Shown piece by piece: positions 54,601-62,070 of a stretch of DNA of 64,000 nt. The stretch spans positions 439,130 through 503,129 of the forward strand of contig JAJDDF010000011.1 in assembly GCA_029260455.1 (NCBI GenBank), read 5' to 3'. The notes below the pieces were generated by a model that did not search any database, was not told where the DNA came from, and worked only from the letters and a program-made list of their open reading frames with translations. This DNA is from Phycisphaerales bacterium. GTDB taxonomy: Bacteria; Planctomycetota; Phycisphaerae; Phycisphaerales; UBA1924. A program made the position numbers and the translations under genes. Position 1 is the first letter of the stretch. Every line of letters begins with the position of its first letter.

Positions 54601-54669
54601 GCAGGGTTGGGTGTTACTCTTGATGTATCGGCGTTACGAAATGCTTTTCTTGGCACACTGGACTGGTAA
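51652..54669 (+). CDS. purL: Phosphoribosylformylglycinamidine synthase, PurL with fused PurS-like N-terminus
   Basis: Purine-synthesis enzyme that converts FGAR to FGAM using ATP and ammonia from PurQ. At 1005 residues it is longer than the Bacillus-type PurL (about 740) but lacks the glutaminase domain of the 1300-residue enterobacterial form. The first 150 residues, including [24 protein letters not shown], look like a PurS-like portion. The catalytic core has [49 protein letters not shown] and the second half repeat of the ATP-grasp-like fold. GAGG is found eight bases before the ATG. purQ follows after three bases. Confidence 0.92.
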   Translation: [1005 protein letters not shown]

Positions 54670-54672
54670 GCG

Positions 54673-55551
54673 ATGACACTCACTTTGGATACTAGGATGG
54701 CAAATAGTGTCGCACGCAAGAGTGATGTCAGGCCACGTGCGCTGGTGATGCACGCCGCGGGGACGAACTGCAATGCAGAGATGGTGCGCGCCTTTGAGCA
54801 AGCGGGTGCTGCGCCGGAGCGTGTGCATCTTGATCGGCTTATTGCAGAGCCATCGATGATCGAGTCATTCGACCTAATCGGCGTGCCGGGCGGGTTCAGT
54901 TATGGTGATGACATTGCTGCGGGTCGCGTGCTTGCAATGCGGATGCGCACGCACCTGTATGGCGCGTTGCGCGATGCATCGATGCGGGGCGTACCGATCA
55001 TTGGGGTGTGCAATGGTTTTCAGGCGCTTGTGCAGTGTGGGTTGTTGCCGGGGTTGCGGAGTAGTGAACATGATGGAAAATCTATATGGCCCGATGAGTC
55101 AGCAGAAAGTGCTGTTACACTTGCGGACAACGCAGGCGGGCGATTTATTGATTCATGGGTGCGCGTTGAGGCGAACGCAGCAAGTCCCTGCATCTGGACG
55201 AAGGGATTGCACGACGTGAGCGCAGAGGCAGGCATGTTGCCTTTGGCATCGGGGGAGGGCCGGTTTGTTGCAGCCTCGCAAAGCGTCCTTGATGCACTTG
55301 ATGCCGGCGGGCACATTGCGCTGCGGTATGTAGACAATATAAACGGTAGTCAGGGTGCGATTGCGGGCATTTGCGATGCAAGTGGGCGTGTGTTTGGGTT
55401 GATGCCGCACCCCGATCGCTATTTGTCGTGGGACAATCATCCATTTGCAACTCGTCTAGATGATAACGTGCGCATGGGCGACACGCCGGGGGTTGCGATG
55501 TTTCGTGGTGCGGTTGAGGCAGCAAAGACAGTGGCGAACCGACCGAGATGA
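54673..55551 (+). CDS. purQ: Phosphoribosylformylglycinamidine synthase glutaminase subunit PurQ
   Basis: Class I glutamine amidotransferase that feeds ammonia to PurL. It has 292 residues, longer than the usual 225-270. The nucleophile Cys is in IIGVCNGFQALV, the oxyanion region is GVPGGFSYGDDIAAGRV, and the His/acid pair of the triad is in MPHPDRYLSWDNHP (Asp in place of the more common Glu). It starts three bases after purL and overlaps the following gene by ATGA. The segment after residue 120 carries extra sequence before the family closing motif. Confidence 0.92.
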   Translation: MTLTLDTRMANSVARKSDVRPRALVMHAAGTNCNAEMVRAFEQAGAAPERVHLDRLIAEPSMIESFDLIGVPGGFSYGDDIAAGRVLAMRMRTHLYGALRDASMRGVPIIGVCNGFQALVQCGLLPGLRSSEHDGKSIWPDESAESAVTLADNAGGRFIDSWVRVEANAASPCIWTKGLHDVSAEAGMLPLASGEGRFVAASQSVLDALDAGGHIALRYVDNINGSQGAIAGICDASGRVFGLMPHPDRYLSWDNHPFATRLDDNVRMGDTPGVAMFRGAVEAAKTVANRPR

Positions 55552-57080
55552 AATCAGAAGCGCGCATGATGCGGATTGTTCTTGCGCTGGTGTGCGCGAC
55601 GGTGGCGGTTGTATTTTGTGCGCGCATCTTTGGCCCGTCGGATCTGTATCAGAACCACGATCAATCCAAGACTGCGTCATTCACAGCGGACATCGTGCTC
55701 AATGGGCGATGGGCCTTACCGATTGATATGACCGGTGCGCGCACGCGCAAGCCGCCGCTTTACAACTGGATTGGTGCGCCATTCTTTGCAGCGGGGTGGC
55801 ACAGTGAATTCGCACTAAAATTTCCTTCGGTGTTGGCCGGGCTGGCGACAGTTGTGCTGACGTTCTTTGCGGCGCGGCGGTTGTTTGGGGTGAAAGAACC
55901 AGCACTTGCATATGCGACGGCAGCGCTGTGGATCGCAGCACCTGAAAACGCAAAGCACATCTATTTTTGCAGGCCGGATATCGTTCTCATCGCGCTGCTC
56001 ACCGGTGGATGGTTGTGCGCCATGCGCGCTCTGGACACCCGCCCCGGGAAGGCGCGAGCATGGGTGCTTGCGGCAATGTGGGCGATTACCGGGCTTGCAG
56101 CGATCACAAAAGGACCGGCGGCGGTTTTGATACCAATGTATGCACTCCTGCATAGTGCGTGGATCGGCGTACGTGATGCAGAGGGTGAGATGCAGCGCGG
56201 GCGAAAATGGGCAGCGCGCATCGGATGGTGGGGCATGCCGATTGTGCTCGCGATTGTCGCAGCGTGGCTCATTCCTGCGTATCTTGCGGATCCAGATTAT
56301 GTGCGAGAGGGATTGCTTGGCAGAGAGATGGCAGGGCGACTTGATGCATCGAAGGGCGCGGGAACTATTGTCGAACGCCTGGCGGCGCATTCGCGCCCGA
56401 TTCGATTCTTCTTTGAGCGTTTTGCACCGTGGTCGGCGCTGTGTGCCGCGGCGCTCTTCATGCTTGGGCCGATCAAACGGGTGCGCGAACATCCACTTGC
56501 GCCTACGCTGTTATGGGTGCTCATGGTGCTTGGCGTGATGACACTTCTTGCTGGCAAAGGGGGGTCATACATTGCACCGGCGTATCCGGCGGCGGCGATT
56601 CTTGCGGTGCATGGCTTTACAGTATTGCTTGCGGCATTCAAGGTATCGAAGGCAAAAACACCTGTAATTATTGCTGCATGTGCGCTGTTGGTTGGCACTT
56701 CTATTGGCACGCGCGAGATGTTCTTTTCGCGCGGGGCGCGCACCGAGACGGGCGATGCGATCGTTGCATTCTCACGCGGTGCGGAGCGCATCGTTGGCAG
56801 TGATGCGGTTGTTTTTGCAGACCTAGGCTATGTGCCGATTCCGACGCTCATGGGCCAACATCAGGTGGGACCTGCAACTGAAGATGAGATCGGCGCTGCG
56901 CACTGGGTGATCATGCCCGTGCGCGACAGCTTGCCCGAGCCGGTGCTTGTGTCTGATGAATTGAAACGGCTGCGCGCCCAAGATGGCGGCGTGCGCGGCG
57001 GCGTGATTCACATCGGACTCTGGCCAATAGAAACGGTTCGAGATGACATTCGTGGAACGATTGGGGACAAATTGCCGTAG
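55548..57080 (+). CDS. GT39-like/ArnT-like glycosyltransferase
   Basis: Integral membrane glycosyltransferase of 510 residues, probably transferring a sugar from a polyprenyl carrier to a glycan, lipid or protein on the outer face of the inner membrane. The N-terminal helix is followed by DLYQNHDQSKTASF, the region where this superfamily (GT-C) has its catalytic acid, and then GRWALPIDMTGARTRKPPLYNWIGA. About ten helices follow (for example VLAALMWAITGLAAITKG-like, LWVLMVLGVMTLLAGKGGSY). The C-terminal soluble part has about 100 residues. It begins at ATGA with the purQ stop. The acceptor is unknown. Confidence 0.75.
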   Translation: MKSEARMMRIVLALVCATVAVVFCARIFGPSDLYQNHDQSKTASFTADIVLNGRWALPIDMTGARTRKPPLYNWIGAPFFAAGWHSEFALKFPSVLAGLATVVLTFFAARRLFGVKEPALAYATAALWIAAPENAKHIYFCRPDIVLIALLTGGWLCAMRALDTRPGKARAWVLAAMWAITGLAAITKGPAAVLIPMYALLHSAWIGVRDAEGEMQRGRKWAARIGWWGMPIVLAIVAAWLIPAYLADPDYVREGLLGREMAGRLDASKGAGTIVERLAAHSRPIRFFFERFAPWSALCAAALFMLGPIKRVREHPLAPTLLWVLMVLGVMTLLAGKGGSYIAPAYPAAAILAVHGFTVLLAAFKVSKAKTPVIIAACALLVGTSIGTREMFFSRGARTETGDAIVAFSRGAERIVGSDAVVFADLGYVPIPTLMGQHQVGPATEDEIGAAHWVIMPVRDSLPEPVLVSDELKRLRAQDGGVRGGVIHIGLWPIETVRDDIRGTIGDKLP

Positions 57081-57090
57081 GGTGTGTCAT

Positions 57091-58014
57091 ATGACGGCGA
57101 ATGAACCAACACCTGAATCAGCTTCAGGCCCCGCTCCTCAGCCAGTTCCAACGCCGCGTCCGTCATGGTGGGTCGCGGAGGTGTGCGCCGAGTGCAGCTA
57201 TGACCTGCGCGGGCTGAGTGTTGAGGGTGTGTGCCCGGAGTGCGGGGTAGAGATTGCCAAAAGTGTGCCATTGCCGATCCATGCGTGGCCGAAGAAGTTG
57301 CGCAATACGATCAGCGCGGGGGCGTGGATGGCAGCGGGGGGGAATACGCTAATAACCGCGATTCTTTCAATCGCTGTAGCATGGGATGCGGTGGATGATG
57401 ATGCGGATTGGAACGAGACAGTTGAGATTGTTCTGATCGTTCTCATTTGGGCAATGATTGCCGTGGGTTGGTGGCTCATGGCGAGGGCGCGCAATGTGGA
57501 CCATTCAATGGCGCGCCAGCTTGCCTGCAAGCGGCTTGCTATGGATGCATGGGCTTTCGCAGTTTCGGGCGCTTGCATCGGTGCGATAGTCATTGTGATG
57601 AATTACTGGCGAAATCTGCCAGACAAAGTGGAAATAGCTGCCTCAATCACCGCGATCTGCTGTTTGGTTCTTTCTATTGCCGCGTATGGCTTCGGACATG
57701 TTCGATCTCTCGATGTTGCACAGACTGTTGGGAGCCGACGTGCGTCAACCAGATTGCCGCGTGTTGCGAAGATTGTGAAGCTGTACTCGATTTTTGCTTT
57801 GATCGGCGCGATGACCTTCGGGATCGCCGGAGCGGTCGTCTTGGACAACATGGGCTATTGGCGAGCGCTGGAGTATTGGGGCTATGGAATTGCGGTCGTG
57901 ATTGCCTCGATCTGGGGGAGCGCTGCCATTGTTCTGTGGCGCGTGGGTTGCATCGTGCGCTGGCCGCGGGAAGTTGAAGCTTCCCCCGCACCCATTCCCC
58001 CCACATCTGCATAA
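57091..58014 (+). CDS. Zinc-ribbon polytopic membrane protein of unknown function
   Basis: Unrecognised 307-residue protein. The ATG at 57091 is chosen; the frame extends to 57043, inside the glycosyltransferase gene. After a Pro-rich leader comes VCAECSYDLRGLSVEGVCPECGVE, four Cys as a zinc ribbon, then six predicted helices (AGAWMAAGGNTLITAILSIA, VLIVLIWAMIAVGWWLMA, FAVSGACIGAIVIVM, ITAICCLVLSIAAYGF, IFALIGAMTFGIAGAVVL, VVIASIWGSAAIVLW). It is followed after 18 bases by a similar protein, so the two were probably duplicated and share a transcript. No enzyme motif. Confidence 0.65.
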   Translation: MTANEPTPESASGPAPQPVPTPRPSWWVAEVCAECSYDLRGLSVEGVCPECGVEIAKSVPLPIHAWPKKLRNTISAGAWMAAGGNTLITAILSIAVAWDAVDDDADWNETVEIVLIVLIWAMIAVGWWLMARARNVDHSMARQLACKRLAMDAWAFAVSGACIGAIVIVMNYWRNLPDKVEIAASITAICCLVLSIAAYGFGHVRSLDVAQTVGSRRASTRLPRVAKIVKLYSIFALIGAMTFGIAGAVVLDNMGYWRALEYWGYGIAVVIASIWGSAAIVLWRVGCIVRWPREVEASPAPIPPTSA

Positions 58015-58032
58015 TGTTCTCAGAGCAACACC

Positions 58033-59142
58033 ATGGGACACCCAACCTCACCAACACCGCGAATACAGGAAAAAGGCCAAGGCCGGTTTATCTCCGAAGA
58101 GATGAACTGCAAGTCCTGCGGGTATGACCTGCGCGGGCTGAACTATGGGCAGAAGTGTCCGGAGTGCGGCACGATCATCTCGGTCTCCATTGCCAAAGGC
58201 GGGCGGTACTCGGGGCTTGGTCATGCGCCGGAGCGTTTTCTGACGGTGCTTACTGTTGGGTTGTTGATGATTGGTCTGAGTGTGCCGCTGGATTTCATCG
58301 CTGAGGGAATCACGGCTTCAGGAGGGTTGCAGGCGATTATTCTTACGATTGTGCCGTCGCTGATGTGGTTTGGTGGCGTGTTGCTTGTATGCAGGCGCAG
58401 GCCGAACGATCCCGGATACACGATTGGTGAATGGGAAGATCGTTTCCGGCGTTTGACGATTGTTCTGCAGGTGGCGATGTTATTGAGTGAGGGAGCGGAG
58501 GCGTTGTTGTACTTCGCAACGCCCGGGACGTTTCTTGAGCAGGCGACGGTCATCGCGGGGGCGGTTTTTGCGTTCGCTGGTGCGATCGGGTTTTTCCCAT
58601 TTGCGGTGTATTTGAGTTACATCGCAGACTGGGGGAGTGATACGCGGCTTGGGCATCGGCTGCGCGCGGTGGCATGGTGTCTTGCGGCGAGTTCGCTTGT
58701 GCTGGTGACACACTATTCGGTGGACACGCTGGCAGAATTGGCGGGGCATCAGGGTCACGGGTTTTTCGGTTTTGTGAGGGGTGTGCTTGGTCTTGCGACA
58801 TTGCCCGGATTTGTGGTGTTCTATGTCGCGCAGCTTATCCTCATAGTGTCACTCATTCAGTTGCTTGCGGTGGTGGGGTGGGCGAAGCGCAACGCGGGGT
58901 CGGAAGTGGAGCGCGATCAGCGGGTGATGGAGCGCCGGGCGGAGCGGGCTGAGGAACTTGTGCATGTGTCGCAGACGATCGAAGGGCCAGACACGTCGGA
59001 CCTGCTGCCCGCGGCCGGTGGGGGGCGGACGCCAGCTGAGGGTGAAGAGCCCGAGCCGGAGCTGCCAAAGGAAGACACCCGCACGCCGGAGGAACTCATG
59101 GGGCGTGATCTGGATGCTTATGGCCTTGAAGCGGATGAGTGA
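58033..59142 (+). CDS. Zinc-ribbon polytopic membrane protein of unknown function
   Basis: Unrecognised protein of up to 369 residues. CKSCGYDLRGLNYGQKCPECGT at the N-terminus is a zinc ribbon closely like those at 28208 and 57091. Six helices follow (FLTVLTVGLLMIGLSVPLDF, AIILTIVPSLMWFGGVLLVC, IVLQVAMLLSEGAEALLYF, VIAGAVFAFAGAIGFFPF, WCLAASSLVLVTHYSV, FYVAQLILIVSLIQLLAVVG), then a charged, Pro/Glu-rich cytosolic tail (EEPEPELPKEDTRTPEELM). The ATG at 58102, just before the ribbon, is an alternative start. Ribosome sites are weak for both. Confidence 0.62.
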   Translation: MGHPTSPTPRIQEKGQGRFISEEMNCKSCGYDLRGLNYGQKCPECGTIISVSIAKGGRYSGLGHAPERFLTVLTVGLLMIGLSVPLDFIAEGITASGGLQAIILTIVPSLMWFGGVLLVCRRRPNDPGYTIGEWEDRFRRLTIVLQVAMLLSEGAEALLYFATPGTFLEQATVIAGAVFAFAGAIGFFPFAVYLSYIADWGSDTRLGHRLRAVAWCLAASSLVLVTHYSVDTLAELAGHQGHGFFGFVRGVLGLATLPGFVVFYVAQLILIVSLIQLLAVVGWAKRNAGSEVERDQRVMERRAERAEELVHVSQTIEGPDTSDLLPAAGGGRTPAEGEEPEPELPKEDTRTPEELMGRDLDAYGLEADE

Positions 59143-59310
59143 GCACCCTGGAATCGGGCTCGGTGGCGTTGGGGGCCGGGATGTGGTCTGCTATGGGGGC
59201 AAGCAAGGGCCCGAGTCGCGAGGATCGGGGTGAAGGGACAAGTGGACGCACGGCGTGGCGAACTTGGCATGTGCTGAGGCCCGCGTGCGTCCGAGGAGTT
59301 GAGTGTCACG
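59143..59310 (+). promoter_or_regulatory. Structured leader before the first Gfo/Idh gene
   Basis: GGACGCACG (59244-59252) pairs with CGTGCGTCC (59284-59292), a perfect 9-bp stem ending immediately before the GAGGAG ribosome site (59293-59298). Further upstream TCGGGCT and GGCCCGA can form a 7-bp stem with one G-U. It does not match known riboswitches or small RNAs that I can recall. Possible attenuator or translation-control leader. Confidence 0.35.
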
Positions 59311-60435
59311 ATGCCCACGACCCAGAAGCCGACGGCAACGAACGAAACAAAGACGCAAACGCCCACGAGGATCTTGCGGTGTGGTGTGATCGGTGTGGGG
59401 CGAATGGGCCAGCACCATGCGACGAAATATTCCAAACTTGATGGTGTGGATCTTGTCGGGGTCGTTGATGATTCCGAGGATCGGCGCCTGAAGCATTCAG
59501 AGCGCCTTGGCGTGCCGGCCTATGCCAATGAGCGAGAATTGATCGACGCGGGTATCGATGCGGTGACCATCGCGGTGCCAACAACGTATCACCTGAAATG
59601 TGCGCGGCCATTGCTCGAAGCAGGCGTGGCGTGTCTGATCGAAAAGCCACTGGCCAATTCACAGGAAGAGGCCATCGAACTTGCCGATCTTGCCGAGCGG
59701 CACAACGCGACGCTCATGGTCGGGCATATTGAAAGGTTCAATCCTGCGGTGATTGCCCTTGAGCGTGCGCAGACGATTGGCATGGATCGTCCGGATGGCA
59801 CGAAGGGCGTGGTGCCGCGATTTGTTGAAGTTGTGCGCGTGAGTCCGATGACATTTCGTTCTGTGGATGTGTCGGTTGTGATGGATATGATGATTCATGA
59901 TCTGGATGTGGTCTTGTGGCTCATGGGCGGGCGCGAGCCGACGGAAGTGCAGGCGTCTGGTGTGCCGGTGCTTACCGAGCATGAAGATGTGTGCCATGCG
60001 CGGCTCACCTTTGATACGCCGCGGGGCAAGTGCGTTGCGAATATCAGCGCATCGCGGCTGGCGATGAAGACCGAGCGCAAGACGCGGATTATTGGTGAAA
60101 ATGGGTATGTTTCGATCGATTACGCCCGGAAGAAGGGCATCCTGATTCGCAAGACAGCCAATCAGCTTGCGATGGAGCAGATTCGTGAAGACCTGCGCAA
60201 TGGCAAGGATTTGAGCGATCTGGACTATGGCGAACTGGTGACGATCGAGGATCTGGAGCTTGAGGAAGACGCTGATCAGCTTGAGCACGAGATTCAGAGC
60301 TTTTTGGAGGCGGTGCGGACCGGGCGCACGCCGCAGATTGATGCGAAGGCGGGCCTCGGCGCGGTGCGGACGGCGGAGCGCATCATGGAGGCCGCCCGGG
60401 CAGAGCGCGCCGCGGATGCGACGAAGAGCTTTTAG
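59311..60435 (+). CDS. Gfo/Idh/MocA family NAD(P)-dependent oxidoreductase
   Basis: Probable sugar or cyclitol dehydrogenase, 374 residues from the ATG at 59311 (GAGGAG upstream; the frame opens at a TTG at 59299). The N-terminal Rossmann fold shows GVIGVGRMGQHHATKY, the EKPLANS motif with the conserved Glu-Lys-Pro, and the C-terminal half has VGHIERFNPAV, MMIHDLDVVLWLMG (catalytic His in MIHD) and ISASRLAMKTERKTRIIGENG. This last pattern resembles UDP-GlcNAc 3-dehydrogenases (GnnA) and other nucleotide-sugar oxidoreductases, but the substrate is inference. A second, more divergent member lies at 60983. Confidence 0.82.
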   Translation: MPTTQKPTATNETKTQTPTRILRCGVIGVGRMGQHHATKYSKLDGVDLVGVVDDSEDRRLKHSERLGVPAYANERELIDAGIDAVTIAVPTTYHLKCARPLLEAGVACLIEKPLANSQEEAIELADLAERHNATLMVGHIERFNPAVIALERAQTIGMDRPDGTKGVVPRFVEVVRVSPMTFRSVDVSVVMDMMIHDLDVVLWLMGGREPTEVQASGVPVLTEHEDVCHARLTFDTPRGKCVANISASRLAMKTERKTRIIGENGYVSIDYARKKGILIRKTANQLAMEQIREDLRNGKDLSDLDYGELVTIEDLELEEDADQLEHEIQSFLEAVRTGRTPQIDAKAGLGAVRTAERIMEAARAERAADATKSF

Positions 60436-60468
60436 GGGTCGCTATACTGTCCGCCCCGATTCGACAGC

Positions 60469-60488
60469 CCGCCGCGAGGACGCGGCGG
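60469..60488 (+). promoter_or_regulatory. GC hairpin in the atpC leader
   Basis: CCGCCGCG and CGCGGCGG pair perfectly (8 bp) around an AGGA loop, 33 bases after the preceding stop and 37 before the GTG of atpC. There is no U-tract, so it is not a clear terminator. A TATACT (60443-60448) could be a -10 for a separate atpC promoter. Confidence 0.4.
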
Positions 60489-60524
60489 CGCGCTTGAGCG
60501 TTTGCCCTTTTCAGGAGTGTGCTC

Positions 60525-60929
60525 GTGGCTGACAAGACCTTTACATGCAAGTTGATCACGCCCGAGGCGCGAGTGCTCGATGCGGCGGCGACATACGCCT
60601 CGGTGCCCATGCACGACGGGCAGTTTGGTGTGATGCATCAGACGTCGGCGGTGGTGGGCAAACTTGGGCCGGGCGAGCTGCGCGTGGATATGCCGGGCGG
60701 GCAGAGCCGAAGCTGGTTCATCGAAGGCGGGTTCATGCAGAATGTGGGCGACAGCCTCACCGTGCTTGCAAGTGGCGCAACGCCTGTGGGCGAACTGGAT
60801 GCCGCGGAGGCGCGGGCGGAACTTGCAGAAGCGAACGCTCGCAAGCCCGCAGAGCCAGTGCAGATGAATGCGATCACCGAGGCGCGGCGTATCGCACAGG
60901 CTAAGGTGGCGGCGTCAGCGCGCAAGTAG
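60525..60929 (+). CDS. atpC: F0F1 ATP synthase epsilon subunit
   Basis: Rotor subunit that couples the gamma shaft to the catalytic head and inhibits ATP hydrolysis. The 134-residue protein starts at GTG 60525 after AGGAG. The beta-sandwich domain shows FTCKLITPEARVLDAAATYASVPMHDGQFGVM and GGFMQNVGDSLTVLASGATP, followed by the usual two-helix C-terminal domain (AAEARAELAEANARKP and ITEARRIAQAKVAA). It stands alone: no other atp gene is nearby, and both neighbours are Gfo/Idh oxidoreductases. Confidence 0.88.
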   Translation: MADKTFTCKLITPEARVLDAAATYASVPMHDGQFGVMHQTSAVVGKLGPGELRVDMPGGQSRSWFIEGGFMQNVGDSLTVLASGATPVGELDAAEARAELAEANARKPAEPVQMNAITEARRIAQAKVAASARK

Positions 60930-60982
60930 CTTTCCTGGTGGCATAGGTCTTTGACCTGTGCTCTTGACTTGATGAGGTTGCT

Positions 60983-61993
60983 GTGAGCAATGGCGAAAAG
61001 CCGATGCACTGGGTGGTCATCGGTACTGGTGCGATTGCGCAGAAAGTGACGCCGGTGCTTGCGCGTTCGCGGGGATGCACAGTCGCAGCCGTGGCATCGC
61101 GCACGATTGAACGGGCCCAAGAGTTTATTGCAACGATCGAAGGTGCGCAGGGGGCTGAGCCTCTGATGCTTGGTGAAGCGCCGGGCATGTTTGATGGTGG
61201 GCAGGAAAATATAGACGCGGCGTACATCACTCTTCCAAACCGCATGCATCCCGAATGGACGATTGCACTGCTTAAGCGCGGCGTGCCTGTGCTGTGCGAG
61301 AAACCATTGGCGTGGCGCGAAGATCAAGTGCAGGCAATGGTGGCATGCGGCGGTTGTTTCGCAGAAGGCTTCATGAATCTGCATCACTCGGTGTCAGCGC
61401 GGCTGCGCGAGATCGCTCGCGGCGGTGAACATGGCCCCATCGGTGCGCTTGTCGAGGTGCGGGCCAATCGCTGCACGAATATGACTGTGCCGGATCGCAT
61501 TGCAACCCGCAGATCACACACATGGGCGGGCGGGGCGATGATGGACCTCGGGTGTTATTGCCTGAGCTTTGCGCGGTTTGTAACGGGTGAGGAGTTTGCA
61601 GACCTGCGTGCACATGGCGAACTTGCACCACCAGCGCCGGGCGAGATAAAGCAGGTCGATGGGACAGTGCATATTGAAGGTGAGTTTCCATGCGGAGTTC
61701 GTTTGCGGGCAAAGTGTTCGATCATGGAGCAGGAGCCGACGCATGTGCGACTGATCGGCACGCGCGGCGAAGCGTATTGCGAATGGCCCTGGAATCCGCC
61801 AGAAGACACCGGCGCGCCGATTGAAGTCACGCGAGATGGCAAGAAGACGACGGAAGTCGTCAAGGGTGACTCCGCGTTTGTGTCACAGTTTGAGCGCTTT
61901 GTCCGCCAAGAGCGCATTTGGCCCGAAGGGTGGGAAGAGCACCAGGCTCGCGTGATGGAGACGTGCTTGGAGCAACTAGGGGTCCAATACTAG
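60983..61993 (+). CDS. Gfo/Idh/MocA family oxidoreductase (second copy)
   Basis: NAD(P)-dependent sugar-type oxidoreductase of 336 residues, starting at GTG after GAGG. Rossmann motif VVIGTGAIAQKVTPVL (G-x-G-x-x-A), the EKPLAWRE motif (conserved Glu-Lys-Pro) and the later HHSVSARLREIARGG and GGAMMDLGCYCLSFARFVTG, typical of the GFO_IDH_MocA_C domain with its catalytic His/Asp region. It differs clearly from the copy at 59311, so it is not a recent duplicate. It may belong to the dimeric dihydrodiol dehydrogenase-like group. Convergent with the kinase gene. Confidence 0.8.
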   Translation: MSNGEKPMHWVVIGTGAIAQKVTPVLARSRGCTVAAVASRTIERAQEFIATIEGAQGAEPLMLGEAPGMFDGGQENIDAAYITLPNRMHPEWTIALLKRGVPVLCEKPLAWREDQVQAMVACGGCFAEGFMNLHHSVSARLREIARGGEHGPIGALVEVRANRCTNMTVPDRIATRRSHTWAGGAMMDLGCYCLSFARFVTGEEFADLRAHGELAPPAPGEIKQVDGTVHIEGEFPCGVRLRAKCSIMEQEPTHVRLIGTRGEAYCEWPWNPPEDTGAPIEVTRDGKKTTEVVKGDSAFVSQFERFVRQERIWPEGWEEHQARVMETCLEQLGVQY

Positions 61994-62070
61994 CCGCTCA
62001 CCCGTCTCCCCTCGAGCGGGGCGAGGGAGCCAGACAAGACGTTAGTCTCTCAGTCTCTTCGTCTCTTCCC

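Noticed and set aside
59143-59298. 4.5S RNA or RNase P RNA candidate
   Set aside because: The conserved GGAAGGAAGCAGCC-like core of 4.5S RNA and the RNase P P4 signature are absent.
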